This document shows, piece after piece, positions 49,001 through 62,364 of a DNA stretch of 64,000 nucleotides. This DNA comes from Pseudisothecium myosuroides (taxonomy: Eukaryota; Streptophyta; Bryopsida; Hypnales; Lembophyllaceae). The position numbers and the translations under genes are program-made. The stretch covers positions 6,882,001 through 6,946,000 of the forward strand of contig OX637287.1 of assembly GCA_951799445.1 (NCBI GenBank). The letters run 5' to 3'. The notes beneath the pieces were generated by a model. The model was given only the letters and a program-made list of their open reading frames with translations, was not told where the DNA came from and searched no databases. Numbering within the stretch: the stretch's first letter is position 1; every line of letters starts with the position of its first letter.

Positions 49001-50873
49001 CAGATTGGACAAGGTTATATCTCCCCTCATTTTGTGACCAACCAGGAGAAGCTTTTAGTGGAGTTTGAGAACTGCAAGGTTCTTGTGACAGATGCAAAAA
49101 TCACCAGCATCAAGGAGATCATAGCAATGATTGAGAAAACTACTCAATTGAGTGTACCCCTCTTGATCATTGCTGAGGATGTCTCCGGTGAAGCGCTAGC
49201 AACACTGGTGGTGAATAAAATGCGAGGAATTGTTCAAGTGGCTGCTATTAAAGCCCATGGATACGGCCCGAGCAAACAAGCTCTTCTCCAAGATATTGCA
49301 ATTTTGACAGGTCTTTATCAATACATGCTTTTGAGGATGGCAGGCTCATTTTTCTTCCCAGACTCTGATTATAACGCTCACTTCTGACTCGGCTTTTCAA
49401 ATTTATTAGGTGTGAAACTCTCTTGCTCTGCAAAACAGACCTCATTACAGGCCTAATTACTGACTCCATTTCTCTCCAGGTGCCGAGTTCTTGGCTTGTG
49501 ATCTGGGAATGGCTGTAGAGGACGCCTCAGTTTACCAGTTAGGAGTGGCCAGAAAGGTGGTCATATCTGACAAGAAAACCACCATTATATCCGATAATGC
49601 TACTAAGGAGGAAATTCAGGCCCGCGTGGATCAGTTAAAGAAGGAAATGGCAGCAACATCGTCTACTAGGGAGGCACAGATGCTCTCTCAGCGCATTGCT
49701 AAACTGTCTGGCGGTGTTGCTGTTATCAAGGTATATCGTAGCATACTCGTATTCTGTTTACAGAATTGCTGTAAACATTGGGTAACATTAAGGCAACACC
49801 TTTGTTGTCATGACTCGTTCGTTCTCTTATTCATCTTCGATTATAATGGAATTTTCTGTATTGACTTTCAAACTGCGTTCTAGTGCTTGTATGAATTTCT
49901 CTTTCTTACCGCTAAGATTTAAATGTAGGAAAGGCAATTGAGTTGTTCTTCTTGCTGCTCAGGTTGGAGCTGCAACTGAGACGGAATTGGAGGATCGGAA
50001 GCTACGAATTGAGGATGCTAAGAATGCAACTTTTGCTGCCATTGAGGAAGGCATTGTTCCTGGTGGCGGTGCTGCACTGGTTCATTTGTCATCTTTCGTT
50101 CCAGGAATCCAAAACTCTTTCGATGACCCTGATGAGAGGCTTGGAGCCGATATTGTGCAACAGGTTAGAATCTCACTACTAAGATCCTTTGAAGTTTGCC
50201 AGGTTCTTTGCAGTCACAGTTTCTGTGTCTGTTGCGGTTTTGCGTTGTTAAATGTGTGACAATCACCGCATTTACTTGAGATATTGTAGTTTTTGTGGCT
50301 TTATTGTCTCTGCACCAAGGGAAGAGACTAATTAGGGGTTTGAAAATGTAGAAAGATATGGTGTCCAATGAGAATGACACTCGTTGGAGTCAATAGTGGA
50401 TGTTGCAGCCCATCATTCCAAAGAAAGAATTTCTTATGTCTCATATAATTGTGACACGGAATTCTAAGAATAGTGGCATTCTAAGATTGTTGAATATGAA
50501 TTTTCAGGCACTGGCGATTAGCTGCCCTGTCATAAGTACCTTAGCTTTGAAGTGTTTGTATCGAGAATGGTTGCAGGCTTTGTTGGCCCCGGCATCATTG
50601 ATTGCAAGCAACGCTGGGGTGGAAGGCGATGTGGTGGTCGAGAAGATTATAAGCTGTGACTGGGCGGTAGGATATAATGCTATGTCAGACACGTACGAGA
50701 ATCTTCTCAAGTCTGGGGTAATCGATCCATCCAAGGTGACTCGGTCTGCCTTACAAAACGCTGCCTCTGTTGCTGGTATGGTGCTCAGCACCCAAGCCAT
50801 TGTGGTTGATAAGATGCGGAAGAAGTCCTCTGGCCTCCCTGAACTGCCCGGAATGCCGCAACTTGGATATTAG
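46069..50873 (+). CDS. CPN60A: Chloroplast chaperonin 60 subunit alpha, 9 exons, 626 aa
   Basis: Subunit of the plastid GroEL-type folding chamber that, with CPN60 beta and CPN20/10, folds imported proteins including Rubisco. Exons: 46069-46197, 46738-46957, 47438-47559, 48324-48531, 48674-48819, 49004-49310, 49480-49730, 49963-50163, 50577-50873; all GT-AG, total 1881 nt in unbroken frame. The first 83 or so residues are a basic, serine-rich transit peptide. Conserved blocks include [33 protein letters not shown] (nucleotide site), [19 protein letters not shown], the alpha-type [20 protein letters not shown], and VPGGGAAL (about 493-500). Matches plant alpha better than beta through [23 protein letters not shown] and [14 protein letters not shown]. 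Residues about 357-366 read [10 protein letters not shown] where group I chaperonins have KAPGFGxRRK. The tail ends LPGMPQLGY. Confidence 0.96.
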
Positions 50874-51386
50874 ACGATCAGGTAGTGACTCGTGTGGCTG
50901 ACAATGCTTAGATTTTGGCGCCTGTCTAGAAAAAAAATCAATTTTGGGTGCAGGCAGCCCGGCAGCTTCAATTGTACGAGATTTTAGATGGAAGAATTAA
51001 TCATGTTTAAACCTCTGTACCAACACGTTTTAAGCTTACAGAACTTTGCATGAATCGTTTTATTACTCTTTCAGGGATTGTTTCCGTACCAGCAGCTGAT
51101 ACCTTGCCTACTGTTTTCAAGTTGTCTCTGTCACGCGCTATCATGGACAATTTCGGCACTTGTAGGACCGATGAGTGTTCCGTTTGCATGGTCTACGCAA
51201 AGCAACATGGCTTCCACTTTTAATTTTGAAGCCTGGATTGTCGTTATCGTACTTTACCCTCAGGCTAAAGACTCTACAGTTGAGATGCTGCCAATCTTGA
51301 AGAAATTCAGAAAGTCCAGAAAGCAGGAAAAATGAATACTTGTGTCTGACACTAAGTTGAAAGCGACGTGAAAAATGGTTGAATAG
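50874..51386. other. 3' flank of CPN60A
   Basis: Non-coding sequence after the chaperonin stop, presumably 3' UTR and terminator region. It ends with the left target copy of the LINE insertion. Confidence 0.5.
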
Positions 51387-52628
51387 GGCGCTCTCTCATT
51401 TGGGCCCAAGAATTTATCGGCATATTTGAGAAGGCGGCTGATCTGCTTCCAGCTATCGTAATCACCACGTCCCAACAGCTTCGACCCCGACTCTCCACAG
51501 AGCAATCCATCATCGAACTGGTGCCGGGACACAGGAGTTTCACTGTTGGCTCGCCGTCATTGATTATTAGGGAGTGGCCCATGACAAAATCCGACACAAG
51601 GCATACAGTAAGGGGTTGGCTCAAGAGGATTCGAGTCGTTCAAGGGGGATCAGGCTCATTACTGTATGCGGGAATTATGTCGGAGCTTACATTCGACCCA
51701 AGTCGCTGGCAATGGAATTACTCGCAACCCCTGCTCACGTACTCCACCAAGCTTGGCATCTCTTCTCACGGACCGGTCCTCCCTCACACGGCCAATAGCA
51801 GAGAAATGGCACGGTGCAGTAGATATAGATTTCCAACCAAGGTGGCAGGAGGTATGGAGTAAGGTACGTCCTCAAAAAGACGCCGGATTCTTATGGTCGG
51901 TCTATCACTGCGCCATTGCGGTGGCGCCAACAAATCGCTCCCAAGACCCCCACCACGTGTTTGAGCTGCCAGGCAAGCCTCGACGAGACCATGCTCCACA
52001 CGTTCTTCTATTGCGCTAAGACCAGACACGCATGGGATTTTGCCGCATCAGTCCTTTATTCAGCCCTGGAGGTACCTAAGGTGGCGGGTCACTGGCCAGC
52101 ATTGTCATGGTAGCAGTGTGTGCTAGGGGTAAAACTCCCGAGGCGTTTGAAAAAAGGTGGGTCGATGTGGTCCCTTTTTCGTGGATCCGTTGTCTGGTTG
52201 TCATGGCTAGACCGGAATGACATGTGCTTCAACAGCACACCCTGGTCCGACCGCAAGCTTGAGGAGGCTCTCTGGTAGGCGTTCACAGACCACGCCCGGA
52301 TCGCCTGGTTGAAAGCCTCAAAGTTATCTGAGCTCTAGCTGAATAAGGTAGACGAGTTCCTGCGAAGGTTTGATAACATATGGTTACTACAGACAGGTTT
52401 CTTCGGTAGCCGCACGCACTTAGAGATTAAATGGAACCTGGCGAAGCCCGAGTTGGTCGCCTTCACGTGAGTAGCTGGGTTCTCGTCTTGATCTCTAGTT
52501 GTGGGCGGTCTGTGACTTCTTGCATAGTTGTCTGAAAAGTAAAAAAGGCTCGCCGGGGCTTGTCCTCTGGTTCTCTGTACTGTACCTTATTGCAATGGGA
52601 ATTGTCCATATATTTCAAAAATAAAAAT
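51387..52628 (+). mobile_element. 5'-truncated LINE (non-LTR retrotransposon) with 16-bp target duplications
   Basis: The direct repeat AAAAATGGTTGAATAG lies at 51371-51386 and 52629-52644, and the insert ends in an A-rich tail (AAAATAAAAATAAAAAT). Coding remnants on the plus strand match the C-terminal end of plant LINE ORF2: a zf-RVT-like zinc-binding motif CLSCQASLDETMLHTFFYC and then WLSWLDRNDMCFN with HARIAWLKA. Two in-frame TAG stops and frameshifts break it. Only about 1.24 kb of the 3' end was copied. Confidence 0.85.
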
Positions 52629-52823
52629 AAAAATGGTTGAATAGAATTGGCAGTGACTGCAGAAGCCTTGCAGAGTACATGCTTTGCCACACTGCGAGAG
52701 AGAGAGAGACCCTTCCTGGGTGGACTTTTACTGATATAAAACACGTGAAGAGGGGTACACACCTAAAGGCAGCGAATGAGCGAAGGCGATAACAGGAGAC
52801 AGCGTGGAGCGGCAGAGGTGAAC

Positions 52824-52947
52824 ATGATTCATCCTGTTTCTACATGCCAGGAACATATGCACAAGGATGGCGCAGCGAGATCGGCAATGTCAGTACTTGA
52901 AGAGTGACTTCACGAGTGGCTTTCGTGCTCGAAACAGGATGAATCAT
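52824..52947. repeat. 17-bp perfect inverted repeat, 90-bp loop
   Basis: ATGATTCATCCTGTTTC at 52824-52840 and GAAACAGGATGAATCAT at 52931-52947. Could be a stem-loop or the ends of a small element; no target duplication identified. Confidence 0.7.
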
Positions 52948-53955
52948 AACAATTCTCTCGCACGTCACTTGTACAGGTCGTTGTATCTCAGTTTGCATTG
53001 ATCCTGAAGTCATAATAAAAGTGTGTGTGCAATCACGTACTGAGCACTGTTTGGAAACGATGACTTTCAATTGGTCAAGGAGAGTAGGAGACTCGACCAT
53101 TGTGCACTGTGCGCACTGTACTTGAACACAATGTCCTCGTTGAGGCCTGGCTGGACTAATCCCCTCAGCCTACTCTAAATACCTCAGTGACTCACATGGA
53201 ATTCCCTCAGCCAACTCACGTAATTGGAACTCCATTTGAAGTGTCCAGCGTAATTTCTATCAAGTTAGAATCATTCAAGTAGAATGGCAAGGACTCTAGA
53301 TACTCTTGACATGTAAATCAACCCTCTGGAAAATGCATTATAATAATTTGAACACAAATACGGTACGAAAGGTATCAATAACGGCACAAAGTTTTTATTG
53401 ATCTAAAGCTCACACTAATTCTAATGTTGCGGTGGTGTACGTCCTCAGAAAGTGAATACCAAACTCTACTTAAGTACTATACATTGGACTTTGAAAATTT
53501 GCATTCAGTAGCTAGGTGTTGCAACTGGACAACTGTTGCCGCAACAAGCTAAGGTAACTATCACCATATTGGTGTGGGCCCGTGGGGTCTGAGATAATCG
53601 TGCTTTGAATTGAAGTCAAATTCCAGAACTTGGGAAGACGACAAGGATTGACCACTTCAGTTTGTTCCTTCAGGGATACTTTAGTCACAGTCATGCTTGC
53701 GCCTTACAAGATTATACAACGAAGTTCAAATCATGCATGTGGCCAGGACTAGCCTCTACCTGCAGCTAGCTAGTCCAGCTCTCATCTTGCTAGTCCAACA
53801 CTCGCTAGCTTCCCAAGAGCACCTCATTAACAGATGCCGTCTGCATGGCCGATTACAGGGCCAATATATGCATTGATCGTTCGATTAGACATTTGTAGAT
53901 CAGTGATAGTGTAATATATTCGATCTCTACCTGCACGAGAGCTCGCTAGCTCAAC
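52948..53955. promoter_or_regulatory. Upstream region of the cytochrome P450 gene
   Basis: No coding frame supported. TATA-like sequences AATATATGC (near 53863) and TAATATATTC (near 53912) lie within 100 bp of the ATG; either could serve the gene. Confidence 0.35.
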
Positions 53956-56900
53956 ATGGAGTCTGTGCTAGGAATCCTCACTGTAAGTATTTTTCTTAAC
54001 ATCAACTCTCCAACACAGACTAACATGCAAAGTCACAGTGCGTGCTCGACCATGTATTCAACAGACAGCTAGTGCGCCATTTCGACTTAGAGATTCTCTT
54101 CTCATCCACTTATAAAGAGTGACTAAGTTTCCATGTATACATATAGATCTCCAGATAATTCATGTCAATCTAATGGGTGGGCAGATTACGTTACGTACGT
54201 GGGGCGGTGGGGAGGGGGTACGTTTGGCCACGGGATTTGATATCAGTTTCAATTGGCGGTCTGATGGGAAATTTCGTTAAACTGGCGGTGTTCCATACTC
54301 CATTTCTCCACTCATTTCAGACCGCACGGTCTAAACGAGAAAGTGCCAAGTTTGTGGAATACCGCCATCTTAACAAAAGATCTGTTTCTGGCGATATATG
54401 TCCTAACGTGAACTCCGTGTTAGAATTCTCTTTGAATGAAGAAACTATCGTATGTAATTAATAATTCTGGTGCTTAGATGATCAGAGTTTAGAATCATTG
54501 ACATAGCTAGCTCAGTTACAATGATCCGTAATCTCTCTTCTACTTGTGCGCTAGGATCCGCAGGAATTGTCACTGGCCATGGGAATTGGCAGGCCTGCCA
54601 ATTCACAACTCCAATGCATGGGGCAGTATATATGCTCTTCGCAAGCACCGGCAATTGCACCCCCCTATGAATAGTGCCATTCAGCACGATGTCCTGTCCA
54701 TGCGTTTGTGAAATGGCCGCACTAAAATGAAAATGGGGGTGCGAGGGATATAATAACGCGTTGCATGTGCAGGGATCGGTGGTGGCGGTGCTCGCCATCT
54801 ACCTGCTGCGGAGGTTCCTCACGTCGCCGAAGAATCTGCCTCCGGGGCCGTTCGCCTGGCCCGTCATCGGCGCCATACCTTCGATCGGCGCATACCCGCA
54901 GCGCAGCCTGGCGAAGCTGGCGGAGAAGTACGGGCCCCTTATGTCCGTCTGGTTCGGTCAGAAGCTGGTCATTGTGGCCTCCACGCCGGAGACGGCTATG
55001 GAGTTTCTCAGAACGCAGGATGCCAATTTCTGCGGACGGCCCAAGCTTCAATCGGCTGCGATCATCCTGCCGCACGGTACGTAAGCTTTGGAAAGGATCG
55101 GTCAATGCCTAGCTAGGCGCGCGGTCCAAACAGAATCTGCTGCAATCCAATCTTATGTCAGTGGTCATTTTCATGTAAGTTTCTGCCCATCAAAACTGTG
55201 AAAATCAAGCATCCAGAGCTGAAAAAACTAGAAGTGGCCCACATCGGAGGTTTCAATTGAATGAACTACTTAAACGGGACCAATCTCACGGATCCTAATG
55301 AATATTTAACGTTGTCAGTCTTCTTTGATTCTCAAGTTTCAAAAATTGTTGTGAGGAATGGCGTTTTTCAGGGCGTCGAAATTATGACTTGCAAGCGTCT
55401 AGAGCTCTGAAAATGATGAGGACCGGTATACGGTGTAGGTCTGTGGTTTCAATTGCTCGCCTGATACTGGTCGTGTTTCACTGGATTTCACTAGGTTTCT
55501 TTGATAGTGAGAAATTGCAATTGACTATTGCAATCATTTGGTGGTTGCAGATATTACATTCTCAGATGTGAGCTCCCATTCGAAGCATCTTCGTAAGGTG
55601 GTCCAGACCCAATTCTCAACATCGCAGAGGATGAAGGCCGCGCAGCAGCTATGGCAGACGGAGTTCGCGCACCTGGTGCGCATCATCCCGTGCGAAGGCG
55701 TGGTGAACTTGAGGTTTCACATCGAGGTCGTGGTCGGAAACATCTTCTCGCAGATGGTGATGAGCAAGCACCTCCTGCAGCCCGGGAGCGAGCCCGGGAG
55801 CAACGACGATGCCGTGTCCCTTGCCCAGCATCGCGAGGGCGTGGACGACGCCAAGAAGCTGACGTACCTCATGACCATAACGGCCGACATCGACCGGTGC
55901 ATCGGCACCTTCAACCCCGGCGACTTCATCCCGACGTTCAAGAGCTGGGACTTGCAGGGACTGGAGGGGCGATTCCAACGCTTCCGAGCGAAGATGGACT
56001 CCTTCATTGCCGTGATTATTCAGGAGCGCCTGGAGGAACGGAAACAGGCGACAAGCTACGACTCGAAGGACTACCTTGACACACTTCTCGACGAAGCTGA
56101 CGACAAAAGCAACGAAATCGATCTCAACACCGTGCGAACCATGATCTGGGTAAGCAAGCAAACTCAATCACAAACTTAAGCTTCAGAAGATGTTACTTTA
56201 GTTTACTATACAGTATATGCTCACCGATCTCATCAGCACTGAATTTGATACAAGGGCATGTATGCCCATCTATGTGCACTTAATTTTAATGAACTTATTA
56301 TTAAACCCATCTCACGATCAGCATTGTAATCGTTACTAGGACACGAATGCATGTGTAAACTTCACTTCATTCTATCTAATCAACTATTACCGGGACTACA
56401 ATTACACGCACCGTCAGTAGTAACTAAGTGGTCCGTAATGAAAGCTAGCTAAATCGATCGAGTAGACAACTGCACGTGATGCTAGCTTGGCGACTTCCTA
56501 TCCAGGTAGAACTCAGACACCTTAATTACAATTTCAATGGATCCCTAGACCAAAGTTTGTACATCAAAGTTCGCTCATCAAAAGGCCTAAATCTGTACAT
56601 ATGCCTTCTGATGATTGCTAAGAATTAAACTCAACAGGAACGCATTCTACTTTACTTTCCCGAAAATGACGATCTCCGTGACGGTCACGCTCTTTTAATA
56701 TCAATTTCGTTAAAGTGGCTCCATTCCGACACCAAAATAATTTTTACATATAACTAAGCAAAGTTCAAAATTTAAAAACAAGGAGAACTATAAATTTAAG
56801 TTTCAGGCCGCACATTAATTCTCAAAGTGCCATAGTAGGATTACAGTATATCATTCAGGAAAAAGCCAATCAGATCTCTTCATTCCAGTGGCTCTTTCGA

Positions 56901-57632
56901 CCCGAATTCTTGATTATTGCATATGTCTTTGGTGATTGCTAAGTTCGAGTTTCGTATCTTCATATAATACTAATTAAAGCTTTTGGTGGTTGTCCCCGGC
57001 CCATGCATTTGCAGCAAGTCTACGCCGCAGGCATGGAGACCAGCATCGCCTCCACCGAATGGGCCATGACCGAGCTCGTCCAAACCCCTTCCATCATGGC
57101 CACTGCTCAACGTGAGCTCGACACCGTCGTCGGCCGCGACCGTCTCGTCACCTCCTCCGACCTCCGCCATCTCCCTTACATCAAGGCCATCGTGAAAGAG
57201 TCCTTTCGTTTCCACCCTCCCATTCCCTTCCTCCATCGCAAAGCCCTCCATTCTTGCAAAGCTTTCGGTTACGACATTCCCGCGGGCACGAACGTGTTTG
57301 TGAACATGTGGGGGATAGGACGACTCGAGAGCGTTTTCCCAGATGCGATGCGATTCTCCCCCGAGAGGTTTCTGCCTGGTGGGAAGAATGAGAAGCTAGA
57401 TCTGCAAGGGCAGAGCTTCGAGTTCCTGCCGTTCGGGACGGGGCGGAGGATGTGTCCGGGGTTGCCGATGGGGAGTACGTTGATTCAGATTGCGGTGGCG
57501 ACGTTGTTGCAGGCGTTTGAATGGGGCAAGGTGGAGGGGCATGAGGGAAAGGAAGGGGAGGGGGCGGCCACACTCTACAAGAGGGTGCCGCTGGAAGCGA
57601 GCGCGAAACGGAGGCTTGCGCCCGGTGTGTAA
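53956..57632 (+). CDS. Cytochrome P450, CYP71 clan (A-type), 4 exons, 515 aa
   Basis: Haem monooxygenase of the ER membrane; substrate unknown. Exons: 53956-53982, 54773-55076, 55551-56149, 57015-57632, joined in frame with GT-AG borders. The tiny first exon encodes MESVLGILT and completes the hydrophobic anchor (GSVVAVLAIYLLRRFL), followed by the proline hinge LPPGPFAWPVIG. The I-helix oxygen motif is AAGMETS (about 314-320), K-helix ESFR (372-375), PERF motif SPERFLPGG, and haem loop FGTGRRMCPG (450-459, Cys457). All catalytic signatures are intact, so it is probably functional. Odd: the segment after the K-helix reads MWGIGRLESVFPDAMRF, without the usual WAIGRDP aspartate. I cannot place the family within the clan from sequence memory alone. 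Confidence 0.95.
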
Positions 57633-58269
57633 CTGTGGGCCGGTATGCGACGCTTGTGAACCTTTGTTGAGAACCGGTGTTGAGATTGGGTCTGAGAACG
57701 GGGCCGGGTCTGAGAATGAGAGAATGGGAACTGACACACGTCCAATGGGGGTGTCAATGTCCGGGAAGAACCGGCAGCTAGTGTAAGATCAGCCGATCAA
57801 AATTGGAAATTGGCCGGTTAAATTTCAAACTATGAGGCAGTAAAACCGGATGCTATAAAAACAAGGCGGAAACTGACTGGACAGTAAAAAAATAGGTAGG
57901 AAAATTATCTTTACTTCTTCAAAGAGGGCCGGAAATTAGCTGTTTGGGAGGAGGGAAAACTGGATATGGGAGGATCTCCCGAGGGTATAGCCGGATTTCA
58001 ACCAAGACATCCAAAGACATAATCAATTAGAGAATTTATATGCCTAACAACCAACCAAAAAGGGTGGTTAAAGTTAATAATTCACTAAATGTGAATTAAT
58101 CAAATATGGTACCTTCATAACCACCAACATACATTTATGGCAATTACCGTCTACCATCAAAATAAATTGATGGCAAAGTGAAGTAACCTTCAATGAAATG
58201 AATAGGTGGAGAGGTTGTTTTTATAATGAAATCCATTGTTCATGATGAATCTTCAAAGGATATGGGATA
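57633..58269. other. 3' flank of the P450 gene
   Basis: Non-coding; G-rich for about 150 bp after the stop, then AT-rich. No feature seen. Confidence 0.5.
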
Positions 58270-58725
58270 ATTTCAAGTTGAGAGCTTGATCATTCATTGT
58301 CAAAACCCAGGAATTGATTTCAAAGTAGAATTTCAGACCTCATTTTGATATAGTAGAATAACTTTTTTCAAAAAACTCCAAACTAAGAAAAGTTGTTAAA
58401 TCAAGCTAAATTTCATCTCCAAAAGTCCGTTTGAGATTTAGATCTTCCAATCAAAAGTTATGAACAAAATACAAAGAGGATGTTTGAAAATGTCAAAGCG
58501 AAAATGTTCTTTCCAACTCTCCTTTGAAATTTGTCTATAAATTTTGATTGGAGGCTTGAATTCTCAAATGGATTTTTGGAGATGAAAGTTATATTGATTT
58601 TCCACATTAACTTAGTTCAACATTTTTTGAAAAAAGTTATTCTACTATGTCTAAATGAGGTCTAAAATTCTACTTCAAACACAATTCTTGTTTTTGACTT
58701 AACTATGAGCGGTTGAGCTCCTACT
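58270..58725. repeat. Foldback inverted repeat with arms of about 200 bp
   Basis: The left arm carries TAGTAGAATAACTTTTTTCA, AAATTTCATCTCCAAAA and CTTCCAATCAAAAGTTAT. The right arm (58520-58725) carries their inverses with roughly 80-85 percent identity by eye. The loop is short and AT-rich. Non-coding. Confidence 0.7.
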
Positions 58726-59282
58726 AATTTTAATTTACATATCTCACATGGGTTGTTTTACCTCCTAACATCCCACTTGTATAAAGAGCTTGTCTTTTCA
58801 CCTCTAAGGACACTATTTGAAGTGGCTTTTGAATTTTGTAGCTTCAAATTAATTATGGAAGAAAATTCATCCGAATCGTGTGAAACATGAGAGGAAAATG
58901 AGCCGGTTCATGTTTAAGATGAGGAAAAAATTAGCCGGTTCAAATTCACTACCAAGGGAAAATGACCGCTTTCATTAGATGGAGAAAGGCAAGAACCGAA
59001 TGAAATCCAGGCTTGGTCGAACATACTCTTAACCAGCCAGCTTTTGGCCTAAATTTCCTAAATATTTCCCAGACGCTGGGGGGTGTAGCTTGGAGGTACA
59101 ATAGAACCTCCCTAACCCAATACTCTCTAACTCAAATCAATAAAGCATTGTCAAGAAGTATTGATTGTAAGTCCCAGCTTAACAATATGAACCACATACG
59201 AACATCATGACCCTCCTGAATGAAATAACCTCTCTAATGCAATGTGTCAGACCAGTCCCAACTCTATTACTTTAGAAAGGTT

Positions 59283-59446
59283 CACTAGAAGAAATCTGTG
59301 TTTGCCTCAACAAAATCTACATGACATGTTTGTTGAGGCAAATGCAAAATCTGCGTTGAAAAACGCAGAAGAATGTAGATTTTGCGTTTGCCTCGACAAA
59401 CACGTCATGTAGATTTTGTTGAGGCAAACGCAGATTTCTTCTAGTG
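59283..59446. mobile_element. CACTA-type hairpin MITE, 164 bp
   Basis: It begins CACTAGAAGAAATCTG and ends with the inverse, flanked by the 3-bp duplication GTT (59280-59282, 59447-59449). Arms share TTTGCCTCAACAAAATCTAC and are nearly complementary over the whole length. Ends and target size fit a CACTA (En/Spm) derivative. Confidence 0.9.
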
Positions 59447-59449
59447 GTT

Positions 59450-62364
59450 CTATTGTATCAATCCCATCAATTGACCTTTTTTAATTTGATGTGCTCATGG
59501 TGATTGCATGCTCAAGTTTGATGCTTTGAGTCCACAGAGGCCAGGGAAGCAGATGTAGATTTTGAATTTTTTTTATAAAATAAATTATGACATGAGTAGA
59601 ATATAGACATTAAATCTTCATTCTTGCAAGTTCATCTATGCTTCCCATCCCTCTATGAACTCATTTTGAACCTTGCAAAATAATCATGAATTGCCAAGTA
59701 ACCACACTAGTTGCATTGTTAAAAAATATACAACGGGTTTTTTTTCAACATACTTGGATGTACTTCATCCTTTTTATATAGCTCTGGCAATAAGCTCTTA
59801 AAGATCTCATAATCCAAATAGCATGTGCAAACTATCCTAGCTAGGGGTGAAAATGTTAGAGCTTAAGTTTTGAAGTTTTGAAGAAGGAGTTGCACTTTGT
59901 AGCTTTTATGGCTTCAACAAATTTGGTAAAGGATTCTTAATTATTCACTCATCTCCTTCCACGTATGTACATTCTTTAACTCCTAATGATCCAAAGGGAG
60001 GTACTTTCAAAATAGGCCCAAATTGCCAAGAACTTGAGGAATTTGTTTTCTCATTTCTTCTTGTAATCAAATAGAATGTAACCTTAGAATCTTGTAATTC
60101 ACATTGAGAGTGACCACCTAAAAAAAATTCAAATTATTTTACCGCATAGTTTAGTAGATATTTAAGTTTGAAGTTTTATTTGGGTTAATAGAAAACCAGG
60201 ACAATACACTTTGAAGGATCATATCTTAGTGAGAACATTTTGAAATGATGACCTTTTGTACTCAATATATGACAAGAGACGGTTGAAAATGTTCATATAC
60301 AATTTCATGACATTTTGGTCATTTTGCAATTTTTGGTAGAGTTTGCTATGCCACTAATTGCATGAAATCTAAACAATCAATTAGATTTCAAATCTACTAT
60401 TTTGACAACAAGTGATGTTCATCATTGGATGGCAAGGATGGATGACAATGCTTAATTTGCCATAAATTTAGTTTATATTGATAGATTGATTGGAGGCTCT
60501 AAAAGCCCTTACTAGTACTATTGAGTCTTTTTGAATACCTTGAAATATAAATTTGAGCCACAAGCTACAATTTATGCTAAAAATGAGACTTCCACATTTC
60601 TATTTTTAAGAATTAGAAAATGCACTTGAAAAATTTATTTTAAAAGTGGCCATTGTTATCAACTAAGAGCAAAGAAGGAAGATCAAAGTTAGAACTAAAA
60701 AATCATTTTTAATTGAATATAAATTCATCTTGAATACAACACACTTTAGGCCAATGTAAAACACACTTGAAACATGTTTTTGGAAATCTCTCTCCTAAGA
60801 AGGTGTAATTCTATTAGAAGAATCAGACTACCAAATTTGATGATGTAATTTTTCAAAAAAGGTACTCGATAGTACTAAAACCACCTAAACCCTACGTGTG
60901 ACATATATTCAAAATTCAAATTTCACCTATTGAATTAATTTTGAAAAATTGATATAGATCATATATAAATTTTTAATTGCTATAAGAAGTTTATTTTTTA
61001 ATTTCATTTTCATTCAATCATTTTTCCAATATTTATGGCACAAAACCACTTCCGCATTGAACGTGTGACAAAAAATAAGACATGTTTTTTTTCACAATCA
61101 TCCAATAGTGTTTGAAAAAAACACAAGAGTGGATACACTTCTTTTTTTTTGAGCTCTTTGGATCTGCCCTTTTTGAGGTGGACAACAATCATATTGGTTG
61201 GCTATCTTTTTAGCCCCTGCCCAAACTAAACCACAAAACATGAGCTGTGAACTATACCACGCCGGCACTCAACTTCAAAAAATTCCACGAGGCGGAGTTT
61301 AACCCCCCAAAGGATGCAATTGCGTTTTTGGCAACATAGAAATTTTTGATAGGTTGGTGTGAATGATGATCTGTATATTCTAGAGTGAAATTTTAATAGA
61401 AGATGTGAACAAAGATTATCTTTCACGTGCACTAAATTTCATGACATTTGAAAATATGAATCAAAAGTTATGGTCTAATATGTTACTTTTTTTCGTAAAT
61501 AGGCAACTCAGGCAAGGACGCTAACACTACAATTCAAATTCTAGAAATCAGCATATGAATGGAAGGCAGGTGACAAGGCAATTTTGAATATCCATTGTGG
61601 GTTGGGTTCTAGCATTGGGTCTTCCTGACAGGCCATATGATTGTTGTAGTAGTTGCATGTTATACTTTATTTTTATTTTTTTTAAACAAGTGTGTTGAAG
61701 AAACACACTGCAAGGGTTTTCCGTCAAGTATGATTTTTGTCAAGTACAGAGGCTTTAATTTCACACAAGATAACGAAATTTTTGCTGCCAAATACCAAAC
61801 CTGCAATCATGCCATGCATACCATACTTTCCAATGGCAAGGCCAACAATTTGGCATAGAAGGCAATTGAGCTAATGCACACGAATTACATGACCCTCTCA
61901 ATATTTGAAATGGAGTGGAAAAAATTTGTACTTATAGAATTACAAAGTCATGAAAGTGCAAGGTGTTGTGTAAATAAAGATTGTCGTACACAATAGATCG
62001 AGTGCCACAACTAACATCAAATATACAATAAAAAACTAAGCAAGAATGTATAATAAACACACCCTCAAAAAGAAACTTAACAATCTAAACACACAAAGTC
62101 AAGCGGCTCTCACTGTACAAAGGGAGAATCCAAGAGTGCAAGTGTAAAAGAAAAAGTGAAGACTTTACTAAATGATAAACCACCATCTCCAAGCAAAGCC
62201 AAGAACTCACAATCCACTCTAAAAACACTCACAAAACTTGACTTGACAACAATGTCAAGTCAACGAGCTCTCTCCACCTAAACACTCAAACCTTAAGATG
62301 GATGAATTTTAATATTTAAACAAAACTCATCCAAAACTAAGGTGAATTCCTACAGAAAGTTCAT
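59450..62364. other. AT-rich gene-free region
   Basis: No supported gene, RNA or clear transposon terminus in about 2.9 kb. Short frames (61010-61192, 61226-61432, 61637-61858) have AT-driven composition and no domain. Confidence 0.5.

Noticed and set aside
55649..56167. 172-codon minus-strand frame in the P450 gene
   Set aside because: Antisense of exon 3, which carries unmistakable P450 sequence.
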